NCBI GenBank assembly: GCA_934045075.1
Contig: OW203723.1
Location: forward strand, 5,801,913 to 5,865,912
Length of the DNA stretch: 64,000 nucleotides
From: Yponomeuta sedellus
Taxonomy: Eukaryota > Arthropoda > Insecta > Lepidoptera > Yponomeutidae
Direction: 5' to 3'
Shown here one piece after another: positions 27,273 through 38,508 of the stretch (the first letter of the stretch is position 1; each line of letters starts with the position of its first letter). The notes below the pieces were generated by a model, which was given only the letters and a program-made list of their open reading frames with translations, ran no database searches and was not told the DNA's origin. The position numbers were made by a program, and so were the translations under genes.

Positions 27273-27320
27273 TATCAACCCTTGTACGGCCCCACTGCTG
27301 GGGCACGGGTCTCTTACTGC
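27273..27320 (-). repeat. 5S-derived SINE, 3' scrap
   Basis: GATATCAACCCTTGTACGG and CCCCACTGCTGGGGCACGGG match the 3' end of subfamily 1 copies (40305, 52976). Only about 45 bases remain. Confidence 0.4.
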
Positions 27321-28599
27321 CATTTTTTATTAATAGAAAAATAAGGAGAAATTTTAAGGGGATTGGCATGCAACCTCTGGCCCTACCACTATATTTCCCA
27401 TTCTGTCTTATTCTCCTCGTATTTCTGATTCATTGTCAGAATGATTGCGGCATTTGTCACGTTCATTATTCGCTTTGCCCTCCGAATAATGGACACCAAT
27501 TCAGTACAAAGACTCTACATCAGGGCTATTGCTAACCTATTACAACATTAAAGGAATTAAAATGGTATCTGATTGGTTATAAAAACTTTGAAAACCCCAT
27601 ATTTTGAAAAAAGGCTAATAACGAGGCATTATAAAGGTCAAGGAATGCTCACAGTTTATTTTATAAGTAGGTGTATGTTTTAATTCCGTAACGCACAAGA
27701 CCCAATAAATACTCATTCCTTCAAACATTCCTTAAAACTTTAGTAAAATGCTTTTCTTATAAAAGTTTACCGCAAGTGATGAGGGCGAGCACTTAAAATT
27801 TAATAAAATATCTTCATTGAAAAAAATACAGTAAACTCAGAGTGATTGTGGATTACAGTGAATATCTGAGCGGAATAAATTGAATGTGATCAATCTTCAA
27901 TTTGTAAGGAATTTTCATGCGAGAACATTCTCAGAGAAAGTGCTCCACATCCGTCCCATGCCTACCCACGTCTATTGCGACCGCAATTTAGGAGTTTTAG
28001 AAGAAACATGTTATCGGAAAAAATGTACTGTGAAATGAATCATCATTTTTAACACACACACAATACATATTTCCAATAACAAATAACGATTTCAGAGTTT
28101 GGTCAGATTATTTTCAGAAGATTTTTTGTTTCAAAACCTTTCCGAAACACCAGCATAGTCATGGTTCAGTCATCAACATATCAACGCAATCGCGCATCAC
28201 CCAGACACGTGACAGGCGCATTTGCCACGGAAATGGAGAGATTGATCACCTATTGGCTGCCATAAAAAAGAAACAATTTGAGAAACTAGAACGCCTGGAA
28301 ACAGCTGAAACCTGCATGCATTCAACTGAACCAGTGTGTCCAGGCACCCCTCGTATCGATCGGACCGTTATGTAACCCCGCCCGCAAGCCTCGCTCCCCT
28401 GCGTCGCCTAGCCACGCAAACCATCAGCCTTAACCCGACAAGCTTGCTGCCGCCCTTATAGAGACTGACATAAGGGTGGAAATCAAAGTTATGGAAGCGA
28501 TTAGGTGTCAGTAGTCGGCAGTTTCAAGCAGCAGTGCCGGGGCTCTTTCACGAGAGGAAGGGTCCAGCCGAACGTTCCCGAGGAACCCTAACAACTGCG
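27321..28599. other. intergenic stretch, no gene seen
   Basis: Mostly AT-rich. From about 28160 the sequence turns GC-richer toward the candidate promoter/exon below. Confidence 0.4.
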
Positions 28600-28724
28600 C
28601 ACCCCGCCGCGCAAGTGCTATCAAATTCACCTATCAGTTGTTATCCAAACGCTGTTGTCACCTCACACGGAAAGTTCTAGTCAGAGCAGTGTTTTTGTTG
28701 TGACTCTGCCATAAATGGTTTAAG
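28600..28724 (+). promoter_or_regulatory. candidate promoter and 5' non-coding exon
   Basis: A GC-rich island (about 28340-28720) in AT-rich surroundings has arthropod-type initiators CTATCAGTTG (A at 28636) and AGTCAGAG (28681). It then has a strong donor TTTAAG|GTGAGT at 28724. The next plus-strand gene starts at 40596 after a possible acceptor TGTGTTGCAG (40531-40540), so this may be its 5' UTR exon with an 11.8 kb intron. It contains a minimal ATG-GTT-TAA. This is inference only. Confidence 0.35.
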
Positions 28725-29275
28725 GTGAGTCTTTTACTGATATTTCTTTTGTCCCATGACTAGACGCACTCAAACTTGCGTCTGTACCACGATTTTCAGC
28801 AATTTCAGAGGAAATTTACGGCGTCTTCATGAGTAAAACACTGGAGCGTTATGCTATTCAATGGACCGCTTAATTGGCTCTTAATGCATTAAGGGACGAT
28901 ATAAAGAATACGAGTGTTAAATATACGGTTTTTAGATTGTCCTTTATTTTGTTGCTTGCGTAAAATAATAGAGAAGTATATTACTTCACGGAATTATGAC
29001 GAGATATATTTAGTAACATAATTAGGCTAGATGATTAGGTACAGACATATACTCCTGAAATAATTTGCTTTGTAGTCGCGTCAACAACCTCCAGGTATTG
29101 ATTTAGAATTACCTATTGATAAAGTAGGAAAATATACTGATCCTTTAAAATTAATGGACAAATCAGCAGAAGACCCATAACATTAGGTAAGTGTTAATTA
29201 TTTTCAGTTCTCGTGGTAATGGTAAAAAATTCAGGAGTTCAATCCAGATCTTTATAAAATGTAGAGTAAAAAAGC
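28725..29275. other. possible intron, nothing recognised
   Basis: AT-rich; if the exon above is real this is its intron. Confidence 0.35.
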
Positions 29276-29323
29276 TGCGATAGATATGTTTTAGATAGCT
29301 AGATCTAAAACATATCTATCGCA
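29276..29323. repeat. perfect 21 bp-arm hairpin
   Basis: TGCGATAGATATGTTTTAGAT is followed by a 6-base loop (AGCTAG, itself palindromic) and the exact reverse complement. It could be a MITE core or fold as RNA, but the loop is shorter than in typical pre-miRNA. Confidence 0.5.
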
Positions 29324-30344
29324 TACTGATATTTTATTTGTAAAGAGGATAGATAAACGGACAAAGAAGGATAAACAAGGAAAAAATTAATTGAATTATA
29401 TTATTGTTTGTAAGTAGGTATCGTAGGTATCTATCAACAACGTATTATTGAAATAACGTAAAAAAAATTTATTAAATAAAGGCTCTGTTGGTGGAGGAGT
29501 TTTCTAAGATATCTAAGATAAGACATTTGTGAAGTGATAGTGGCAATTGCAACCGAATAGGAAAATATCGTGAGCAAACCTGAATATCTGAGGTGTCCAA
29601 ATACACCAGCGCTTCAAATTGCCAATCCGTGGTTAAGCGTGATAATCATCCCACGCCTTGTAGTGTATAGTCTAAATAAAAAAATGTAAGTCATGGTGAC
29701 TTAAGTTTTTTTTTTATGTAGAGCATTAAAAAAAATCAAAAAAACTTTAGGACCATTTATCAAAAATGTGTAAGAACCAGGTTCCTCCTGCACTATGCCC
29801 TTCCGGTAACAACTTGACAAAGCTGACTGCCACATTTCCAGGCAATGGATCTGCAAGCATATGGGTGGATCTACGAAAAAACTAAATTACATGTACCTAC
29901 TGAGCCTATTATACATCACCTAGGTTTTTTTCGTTGTCGAGGTCATGGGTTTGAGCCCGGGGCATATACCAATGACTTTGTTTGGAGATACAGGTTTCTA
30001 CAATCAACCGTTTAGCCGGGAGAGGGGGGGGGCTCATTGTAACAATGCGTTCGTAACGTTCATAAGCACTTCAAGTACACTTATAGATTTGAATCAGGAT
30101 TGTGATTCATTTAAATCAGGTAAGTAAATCCGGATTAAAATCAATAATGCGCTTAAAAGCTCAGTATTTCACAAACGGATACCTTAATCGAAAAAAAGTT
30201 GCCCTGCACTTAGAACTCATCAACACATTTTTCTGCGACCAATCCAACGATAGCCGATATTATGGTGGAGGTGAGAAAAAAAATGTTTTATTGCAAATTT
30301 AGAAAATTCACCTGTGCAACGAAACGGGATTGCCCGTAATATCA

Positions 30345-30515
30345 TAAACTTAGACCAGGAGGACGAGTCTCTAAAATGCATAGTTGTTCAATAGAGTTAC
30401 ATTAGTCCGGTAATGGTCGTTTAGACTACCAAATTGAGGCGAATAACATCTATTGTCGTGCTTACATAATTCTATTGAAAAACGATGTGAGTATTAGACT
30501 GTAGGGCCAGGTTTT
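30345..30515 (+). repeat. dispersed repeat family D, copy 2
   Basis: GCATAGTTGTTCAATAGAGT, GGTAATGGTCGTTTAGAC and TACCAAATTGAGGCGAATA match 1752-2092. The middle third of the longer copy is missing. Confidence 0.5.
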
Positions 30516-30785
30516 GGTCTCATTTGCGGCTCTTAACATGGTGTACCTAGAGACGGAGCTCGCGTGTCGTTTTAGTAAAAAACTGGCAAAGTATGAGTTG
30601 GACTCCCGCACCGAGGGTTCCGTCCAAATTTAGAGGTAGGTAGGTACTTGCATATCACTAAAAGTTTAGAAATCGAGTCTCGCAGTTTTCCCGAGCTTTT
30701 CCTGAACTTCAAAGATTATTTTTTTATGATTTATTACAACATATATTATCAAACATATATTACAAACATAAATAAACATAAATTA

Positions 30786-30825
30786 CAAATAAACATATAT
30801 TACAAGTGTAATATATGTTTATTTG
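30786..30825. repeat. perfect 19 bp-arm AT-rich hairpin
   Basis: CAAATAAACATATATTACA and its reverse complement with a 2-base centre. The flanks repeat ACATATATTA several times. Confidence 0.45.
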
Positions 30826-31021
30826 TATTTAAGTAAGTATATATAAGTATTATGGTATACCTACTTGAAAGTACTTTAAATTAGAGAACTATACAGATAA
30901 CTTTGATCTTTAAAATAAATGGTTTGCTCAAATAATTGACGGATAGTAACTATAATGTATTGTATCAATTTATTTCGGATTTGTAGTAAGATTACACACT
31001 TAGTATTAAAGCTAAGTATGT

Positions 31022-31545
31022 ATAGTATTTTCTAAGGTTAACACGAGCAGTAGACATAATTAAAACTGTTTTTATACGGATTTATACTCGTTCATTACAT
31101 TTTTTACAATTTTCCAACGTTTCGGCACTTTTTCAGGTGCCGTGGTCCCGGATGACTGAGGTGACGGGCGTCTTTTAGAAAGCATTAACGGTTAGTTTAC
31201 TACCCTCGGCAAAAATTACAAAAGTTAATTATGAAGTTACGTTCTAAAATAGGCAAACCAATTATTTTTTATATAAAGTCAACAATATTGATTATTAGTA
31301 ATTGAAGTTAAAATTAAATTTATAAACTAATTACTTTACATGAAACGGACTTCTCGGGCTAGTCCGAGAAGACCGTTTCTTCCCTAGAATGATACGCGAG
31401 GCAATAGAGATCCGCCGGCATCCAAATTTTAATAGAGATCGTGGTTGGAATATACCGGTAGCATCGGAACCAGTGCTTAAGTGCGTGAGACCACCTTGCT
31501 AGAAGTGTGACTGTAGAGTAAAAAATAAATTTAATTTCAAATTAG
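31022..31545 (+). mobile_element. foldback element B, copy 1 (right terminus lost)
   Basis: The left end starts TATAGTATTTTCTAAGG and continues with AACTGTTTTTATACGG, CCAACGTTTCGGCACTTTTT and GGTGCCGTGGTCCCGGATG, as in copy 2 at 45550-46148. The interior (TTAGTTTACTACCCTCGGC ...) also matches, but the inverted right terminus is missing. Confidence 0.6.
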
Positions 31546-31562
31546 AATTTTTAAGTTCATGT

Positions 31563-31632
31563 GCTACTGGCTATGTTCATGCTCACTGGCTATGTCCAGC
31601 AGTGGACTAATATAGCCTGAAGAAGAAGAAGA
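31563..31632 (+). repeat. RTE-like 3' end fragment with (GAA)n tail
   Basis: GGCTATGTCCAGCAGTGGAC, TAATATAGCCTGAAGAAGAA: the last 60 bases of the family seen at 3583-3742. Confidence 0.5.
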
Positions 31633-31854
31633 TTTAGAAATGATGTAAATAAGTATAGTAAATAAAATTGTTCAAGGAAAAAGAAAAGAAATCCTTACTT
31701 TGTTTTACATAAGTACGAACTAGAGAGCTATAGTCATCTTTATGTGAATTACGTCCGAGCGTCTAATTATTGGACTGTCCATGAACATGTTAACTATTTT
31801 TGAACAAAAACTTTTGTAAGCGCACATTATTCACTCAATTCTGGATTCACTTAA

Positions 31855-32500
31855 TTCCGATAAACAATTAAGGATTCCAGTAAGTGAATTCGGAATTAAG
31901 TTAATAAACAGAAGTATTTTATTGAACTGTCAGGATCGTGGCTACAATACGAAGTAGCATCATTATTGTAGAGCCATTAATTTCGTGAAAAGCCATTTCT
32001 TCCAGACAATAAGACGGCCAATTTCGTGTTAGTTTTTTTTATTATCGACTTCATTTCATATTCACTTACTTTCGACAAAAAATTTAAAATTCAAGTTAGT
32101 GAATCCGGAATTAAGATAATAAACAGAACTACTATATTGTAATGTAACATTACAGTACGAAAAAGCATCATTATTATTATTATTATTGTAGAGCCATCAC
32201 TATCGTGAAAAGCCATTTCTTCCAGACACCCTTTAGCAATAAGACAGCCCACTTTGTGTTAGTTTTGTATTATTGACTTCATTTGACATTCACTTACTTT
32301 CGAAAAAAAATTAAGGATTCATGTAGGTGAATCCTGAATTAAGTTAATAAACAGGACTACTTTATTGTTATGTAACAATTTTTCTACAGTACGAAGTAGC
32401 ATCATTATTGTACAGCCATTACTTTCGTGAAAAGCCATTTCTTCCAGAGACCCGTTAGCAATAAGACCGCCAATTTTGTGTCATTTTTTTTTCGGTATAC
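31855..32500. repeat. tandem array, three diverged units of about 220 bp
   Basis: Units begin near 31860, 32085 and 32315. Each has a GTGAATCCGGAATTAAG-like block, a TAATAAACAGAACTAC block, ACGAAGTAGCATCATTATTG, and GAAAAGCCATTTCTTCCAGA followed by AGCAATAAGACGGCCAA. The last two resemble pieces of the LINE 3' end in mixed orientation. Unit 2 has an expanded (ATT)n run. Confidence 0.6.
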
Positions 32501-32893
32501 ACTAACGCATATTCTTTCTTCATCTCATTTTATGTTTCTATAGTGATATCCATATTTTTCAGGAGCTTAAGTAGGTCCCATTATAATTCTATTAGGCTAA
32601 TGTCTATTTAATTTTGGTGACTAAATATTCCGTTCGTAAAGTTTTCAAGCTGCTGGCATCCAGCCAAAATCAATACGGAGATAACTGTCTGAGTAGAAGG
32701 CGTTTAGTCATATGGCGTCGGGCTAGGACGCTGAATACGAAATGCTGGAATGTCATCTAGCTAGCTTTTCTTCATTGATGCACAGATGGATGCGTTCTTG
32801 GAATACGCGGGGCGGGGCAAAGTAGGTGACGATATTTTTTTAGGGTTTCGTAGTCAACAAGGAATCTTGTAATCACGTCATGTCCATTCGTTA

Positions 32894-32916
32894 GTCTGTC
32901 TGTCTGTCTGTCTGTC
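32894..32916 (+). repeat. (GTCT)n microsatellite
   Basis: Nearly six tandem copies of the tetranucleotide. Confidence 0.9.
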
Positions 32917-33049
32917 AGCGGCTCAGAACACAAAAATGATCTGAGGTCAGCGGTGTAGCACAGAGACGCTTAGTATTAGAAAGGTGTACATTGATTTACA
33001 CAGTATAGTCTCGCCGTCAAAACATTAAAAAAGTTTTTTAAGGTATCCA

Positions 33050-33142
33050 TTCTGTTGCTTTGTAACATTTATTCAATGTTGTTTTGTATAAGAATGCAAT
33101 TTGTGGACAGAAAATAAACAAATATCTTATCTTATCTTACTA
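33050..33142 (+). repeat. LINE-like 3' end with (CTTAT)n tail
   Basis: Ends in AAATAAACAAATATCTTATC with three CTTAT units, the form of a retroelement 3' terminus. No ORF precedes it. Confidence 0.4.
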
Positions 33143-33774
33143 AACCTCCATTGAACCTAAATTAGGGATGTTTTTTTCCTCGCCATACAGTGATGAGTAT
33201 CGTTGAATTTCATCGTTTAAATACATTAGGAAAGTAAAATAGTAAGTAAATAAATACATTATTATAATACACAAGTAACGTAAATACACTTATCAATTCA
33301 GGGATCAGTCAACAAAATATTAAACTGAAAAGCGACATTTATTGTTTGAATGGAGCGTCCGGCAAAACTATTATTTGTAGAAACATGAAAAAAATCAGGG
33401 CGTTGGAGCATTATAACAAAGGTAAAATGAAAACTATCACAGCTAAGCAGGCTTTACAACTTCCATGAGTAATAGTCGACCCAGTTATTAAATGAAAATT
33501 TGTAACAAAATCCATCCTTGATGAAGCAATAGTTATTAGTTACAATAAAACTATTACAATGATATTATTAGTTAACTTAATGAACTCTATTAATATTTTC
33601 ACAACATCAACCACGAAAAATCATCCTTCCAAGTTAGCATTCCGTTATTGGCCGTAAAAATATTAATTACGGGGGTACGGAACTACGGTTTTATTTAGTG
33701 GACATCCAGTAACCCGCAACTAGAATTTCATGTGAAATCTCTCACTACCATGCAGTGGAAAATATACAATTCAA

Positions 33775-33935
33775 TTCAAATTCAATTCAAATCAATTTAT
33801 TTCAACGTAAAGAATTTACATTCTGTTATGTACAATGTAAAATGTAAGCCGCTGCCTTTGGGCCGTATTGTAGAGAGAAAAAGGCAGCGGAAAAAAAACT
33901 CCACAGCGGAAAAAAAACTCCACAAGCGGAAACAA
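33775..33935 (+). repeat. dispersed repeat with internal tandem duplication
   Basis: CAAATCAATTTATTTCAACG and ATGTAAGCCGCTGCCTT match 1195-1290. A unit containing GCGGAAAAAAAACTCCA is then repeated in tandem near 33887-33925. Confidence 0.45.
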
Positions 33936-34040
33936 GAAAGCTGTACCTATTTTCTTTTACCGTGTCACTACTATCTAACTTTTAAATACGTAAATGGCAG
34001 ATATAACAATTTCGTTCCAAAGTGAATAAATTAATTGAAT

Positions 34041-34195
34041 CGCTGGTAGCCCCGGCTGCCTAAATGATCTTAAACGATCATGAAGGTTCAACAACATAGG
34101 GCGCGTTCAGTGCATGGATGGGTGACCGTCTATGAATAACGCTAGTGGCATTTTTCCGAGCAGTGCCGTGCCTAAAAAGTGCCGCTCCATAGTAA
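34041..34195 (+). repeat. 5S-derived SINE, subfamily 2 head
   Basis: CTGGTAGCCCCGGCTGCC, ATCATGAAGGTTCAACAACA and GCATGGATGGGTGACCGTC. The last block is identical over 13 bases to the 5S box C region (TGGATGGGTGACC). It is truncated after the TGCCGTGCC segment. Confidence 0.65.
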
Positions 34196-34779
34196 CTAGC
34201 TTCCAACTAGTTTAGTGAAACACCTAATTTACTTTTCATGGAGAAAATACAACGTTCTCTGAGTATCTCAACGAGGTTCTGCGAATCTATGAAGATAAAT
34301 AAAGTAGGTACTCAAAGGAAAGTAAGGTATGAAATTTACGACATAAAATATTCCAAAGAGGAAAAAAGAGGACTGAGGCCGTCGGGAAAGTAGATTTCTT
34401 AGCAAAGGTTAAAGGAGGTTGACATACTTTTCATGTTTTATCATAAAAAAATACCTTTATCGCTTTTAACATCAAAAAGAAAAGAAAGTCCATCACTAAC
34501 GACCTTCAACAGTTTATTACAAAGTAAAATAAAGCTCTCATGAGAATATTCTAACTTAAACTAATCTGTCGCCTATCCATTCCACACTTGTAAAAGAATA
34601 GTAATAATCACATCAGGCCCTAGTTTTTTAATAGAATGATATAAGCACTACAATGGTATTTTCGGGGCTTAATCGCGTAAATTTATTGCTATTTTACGTC
34701 GACGTTTCGACGACATTACAGTCATCGTGGTCACGTTCTATGTGTTCAAATCGCGAAAGATTAAAATATGTTACAACAA

Positions 34780-34990
34780 TGGTAGTTATTTGCCTCAATT
34801 TGGTAGTCTACAAAGCAATAGCAATACAATGTCATTTCGGGAGTATAAACTGAATGAAATACAATAGGCATCTATTTAATATTAGCGTTAACTAAATAGA
34901 TGAGTTAAGTAGCACGGGCTATACCATTGCAATGCGATTGGTTACTATACTACCGATAGTGTGAATGAAACGACCATTACCGGACTAATA
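34780..34990 (-). repeat. dispersed repeat family D, reversed copy
   Basis: TTTGCCTCAATTTGGTAGTC and GAATGAAACGACCATTACCG reverse-match 1752-2092. A block just upstream (ACGTCGACGTTTCGACGACA) is a separate dispersed motif. Confidence 0.5.
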
Positions 34991-35396
34991 TTTTTAATTT
35001 ATTTAGTTCCACACAGCTTACTATTTTTACAGGGTATAGCCCTAATGCAATAGTGAAGATATAGATTTAAATCTCCAAGGTAATCGGCCTTAAGCCATTT
35101 GTAAGTAACTAGTTCTAACAATATATAGATATTTAAACATTAATTAAGTTACTTTGATCTCCTTTAGCAGACTCAATTCATACCCGCCTTGAGATTAAAA
35201 CCCAAGCGCTTTACCTACTGCTATCCACGGTATCTTCTTTTAGTGCTGGTCTGGCGCCCGAGTTCTAATTTATAATTTTTCTCTCAGCCTATCTACCAAG
35301 TGTTTTGTAGTAGAGTGGTTTAATTAATAAGCTGGTTTTCTTATATTTCTTTTATTTGCTTTTCATTCGGTCAGTGCTAAACATACCTCTAAATGG

Positions 35397-35436
35397 GTGT
35401 TCTGATTGAACATCAGGAAGAGTTCAATCAGAACAC
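35397..35436. repeat. perfect 15 bp-arm hairpin
   Basis: GTGTTCTGATTGAAC and its reverse complement around a 10-base loop. Confidence 0.4.
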
Positions 35437-35460
35437 GGAACAAGGAAGGAATTAGGAAGA

Positions 35461-35530
35461 GTTATACAATTGGCGGTTTCATCGCTTAGAGCGATCTCTG
35501 CCAGACAACCTTTGAAAGAAGTGCATTGCA
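35461..35530 (-). repeat. LINE 3' end fragment with hairpin
   Basis: ACAATTGGCGGTTTCATCGC, AGAGCGATCTCTGCCAGAC: the conserved 3' block, with both hairpin arms (ATCGC/GCGAT) kept. Confidence 0.5.
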
Positions 35531-36054
35531 CGAAGAATATGTACCCACATAATAAGATCGAGAATATATTGATAGGTACGTAGCGTATCAAGTAACGAAA
35601 TATTGTAAAGATGTAAGTACTTATAAGATAAGAATACAAATAAATAGCCATCTATGTACTTACTATAGTTAACACGATTTTCAAACAAGTTCACAAGTTT
35701 TACTTTTAGAAATGTTCCATTTCAATCTGTTTAGGTCAACGTGACACAGTTTTCCGGTTTCCGACTTTCTTGCCAGGCCGTTTTGCTCACGCAACGTTAT
35801 TTGTGGAAATGAATAGGCGAACAGCACAACTTTTCTTTGTGGGACTTCCACGTTGACGCGATTGGAAAGTTCGTTATTCTTGCATTCATTCCCTGTTTCC
35901 CCCTCACACCGCGGGGTCAAAACAACATACCTACGAGAACATAACTCGTAACGTTCGTCGCGCCGTTCTTATCAAAAGGGCAGATGAAATATACAATTGT
36001 CATAATACTCGCCACTGTATGTACGATTAAAAAGGAAGTTTTTTTATATGTAAA

Positions 36055-36224
36055 CTAGCTGACCCAGAGAACTTCGTACCGCCTAACAGTAGATTCTTTA
36101 ATTTTTTTTATCTTTCTCTCTGTAAGAAGGAATATTCTAAAAAAAGAATTAGCGAAATCGGTTCAGCTGCTCTCGAGATTTGCGCTTACCAACACATTCA
36201 GCGATTCATTTTTTATATTATAGA
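36055..36224 (-). mobile_element. complete non-autonomous Helitron, family 1
   Basis: On the minus strand it starts A|TCTATAATATAAAAAATG and ends with a hairpin (GCTGACCC region) and CTAG|T. Insertion between A and T with a TC...CTAG element and no target duplication is the Helitron rule. It is 170 bases long with no RepHel coding capacity. Confidence 0.7.
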
Positions 36225-36362
36225 TAAGCAACGTCCACTACCTCGTTCTCTACGACAACGTAGTTCTTTATAAGCGGTGGTACCGCGGTCGGTAAAATGC
36301 TTAACTCACGTTCTCATGATCGTGGGTCCTGGCTCATGTAGGTACCAATGACTTATTTTTCT

Positions 36363-36555
36363 AATTTAAAAACCTATTTAGAGGCTAAAAATTTCACCCA
36401 TGCCGGGATTCGAACCCGCAACCTCTGGCTATCCGTACCAGATAGCTGGTACGGATAGCCAGAGGTTGCGGGTTCGAATCCCGGCATGGGTGAAATTTTT
36501 AGCCTCTAAATAGGTTTTTAAATTTGTTCCTTAGCACGGGTTAGTGCATTAAAAA
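36363..36555. repeat. perfect palindrome of tRNA-like repeat, 2 x 79 bp
   Basis: Arms 36363-36441 and 36446-36524 are exact reverse complements over 79 bases with a 4-base centre (ATAG). Each arm holds the T arm (GGTTCGAATCC), the anticodon 3' stem and the CCTCTAAATAGG flank of the tRNA-like repeat. The 3' flank continues to the GCACGGGTTAGTGCATT end on the right only. The arms meet within the anticodon stem, so neither half has a D arm. Confidence 0.9.
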
Positions 36556-36664
36556 TAAAAATAGTGTAATTATTTTTCTAAGTTACGTACCTACATTTGT
36601 GAACTTATAGTACCCAGCAATATCCCTGGGTAAGGGTGAAGGAAAACCTCCGCGAGAAAACCTG

Positions 36665-36795
36665 AGTGGCTGAGTTGTTCACATACCTCAGCGTTTGGAT
36701 TTGGCAATCCCCAGTAGGCTCCTGTTGTGAGCCCCTCTCTCTGAGAGAAGGTCTGTGCCCTACAGTGAGACGTATATAGGCAGCACTATTACGTT
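36665..36795 (+). repeat. RTE-like 3' end, family F, copy 2
   Basis: CCTCAGCGTTTGGATTTGG, CTCTCTGAGAGAAGGTC and CAGTGAGACGTATATAGGC. Same family as 19808 and 37535. Confidence 0.45.
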
Positions 36796-36815
36796 GATGA
36801 TTTTTATATATAAGG

Positions 36816-37022
36816 CACGTAAAGCCGTTGGTGCCGGCTGCCGTCGATAGATGGCAGTCGTTGAGCCAAGTCAGAGGCCTTAGCGCGCCTTGTAAACTTC
36901 TGACAGCAAGACTAACCACTACCAACTCTTGCAAGCCTCCACCAATCCGGACTTGGTTCCAGTGGTGGAGTATGGCCTATACCTTCCTCAGGGAAGAGAC
37001 CTGTGACCCGTGTTCATGATGA
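36816..37022 (+). repeat. 5S-derived SINE body (no head)
   Basis: CGTAAAGCCGTTGGTGCCGG, GCAAGCCTCCACCAATCCGG and GTGGTGGAGTATGGCCTATA match the body of the copies at 47290 and 57446 in sense orientation. The 5S-like head is missing. Confidence 0.55.
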
Positions 37023-37534
37023 CTTTTATATGAGCCTGAATCAGCGATGCCTGTCGCCTCTTTTACAATGTATTTTATTGAATCACTGCATGAGGATTAG
37101 AGATAACATAGGGGGCTCAGCCCACGCGGTCGGTGAACTCAGTTCGTGGAGGACTCTACAATGGTTTCCCATTTTCCGCTGAAATATTGTATTTTCGCAC
37201 AATACATTGCTAAGGCGACCCATGAATCTCTACTAGCGTCGACAACAAAGCACTGTTTGATAATTCCTTCAGAACCCCGTCGGCTATTGTAATTTAATAT
37301 TCCCTGAAACAGGTATTTTCTCTATCCCGCATAAAGTCTCACAGCCTTTATACAGGTTTATGCTATCCATTTTACGAGAAACTTTAATGGCCATTATTAA
37401 ATGTGTCCGAATTCTTTTATCGTCGTATTGACAGCACATTAGTTACTGTTGAGCGACAGAAAATATCCACCGCATATTCTATAACAAATAGTAAGGAATA
37501 CAACGTGAGGAATCGTGATTGTTTGATGTGTTTA

Positions 37535-37645
37535 CATATACCTCAGCGCTTGAAATTGAGATGCGTGGTCATTAAGCCTATACTCTCTCTATGAGAGGAG
37601 GAGAAAGGCACAGGCCTCTCAGTGGGATGTATCACGTCGTGACAT
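37535..37645 (+). repeat. RTE-like 3' end, family F, copy 3
   Basis: CCTCAGCGCTTGAAATTGAG, ACTCTCTCTATGAGAGGAG and CTCAGTGGGATGTATCACG. Confidence 0.45.
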
Positions 37646-38287
37646 ACGCGCATCTTCAAACATATCCACGGTCTTGATAAGAGTGGCGAAACAGTCACGG
37701 TGACATAAGTAACCCGTGCGCGCCTAGCCTTAGAAAGGGACGATAATTATTTTTTCGAATCATCTGAATTTAAACTGAGTTTAAACTTCTTATCTTGCTG
37801 AGACTGTCGAGATGCCCCGAGTCGGACGCAGTTTCAGAATTAAGTGCTCTACCTCTCTCATTTCGCTTTCTTTAGTGATAAGCGCTTTCTTTCGCTTTCT
37901 TAAGTGACTACTGACGGAAAGACGTTAGCCAGTTCGAATAAATTCTATCGGCCAAATTTTTGAAAACGCTTGAATCTAGTCTCTCAATTTCCGAAAACAC
38001 AATTCGTGGCAGAGTGGCTCTAACTACTAACACAGAGGTTACATGAGTCGCGCGCGTTTTGTTCGTTCAATACTTCACAATATCGTTTTCACGCAAATGA
38101 AACTACATTAAATTAGTAACTTTTTTTGAATAACAAAGAATATTTCCGAAACATTTGAATAATTGAAAGTTTTCGAAAACGTCTATCTTTAGGACGAAAA
38201 TAAGCTGCATTACAGCGTAGTACCTACCGTGACACCATCACATCGCTCTCTTCGAGATAACCTAAGAAAATTAGTTTATATTCTTTT
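37646..38287. other. intergenic or intronic stretch, no gene seen
   Basis: No supported features; a run of related CTTTCTTTAGTGATAAGCG segments occurs near 37860-37905. Confidence 0.35.
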
Positions 38288-38455
38288 TATTGCACTAACC
38301 CGCAATGAGGACATTTTTAAAAACCTATTTAGAGGCTAAAAATTACACCCATGCCGGGACTCGAACCCGCGACCTCTGGCTGTCCGTGCCAGCGCTCTCG
38401 CAACTGAGCTAATGGACAAGTACCGGCATCAGCGAAATTTCGAACAACATTTCGG
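38288..38455 (-). repeat. tRNA-like dispersed repeat, copy 4
   Basis: On plus: GCACTAACCCGCAATGAGG, AAAAACCTATTTAGAGGC, then the reversed T arm (GGGACTCGAACCCGCG), reversed anticodon stem and reversed D arm (GAGCTAATGGAC). This is a single, non-palindromic copy. Confidence 0.6.
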
Positions 38456-38508
38456 AAAGTTCATTTTATCATCTTCAAAGCAAAGTTTAATGCATTTTAT
38501 CATCTTCT

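Noticed and set aside
27010..27333. 107-codon plus-strand ORF
   Set aside because: Includes a SINE scrap at its end and shows no recognisable protein features.
31855..32500. CRISPR-like array
   Set aside because: Only three long diverged units with no spacers of constant size, in a eukaryotic genome.
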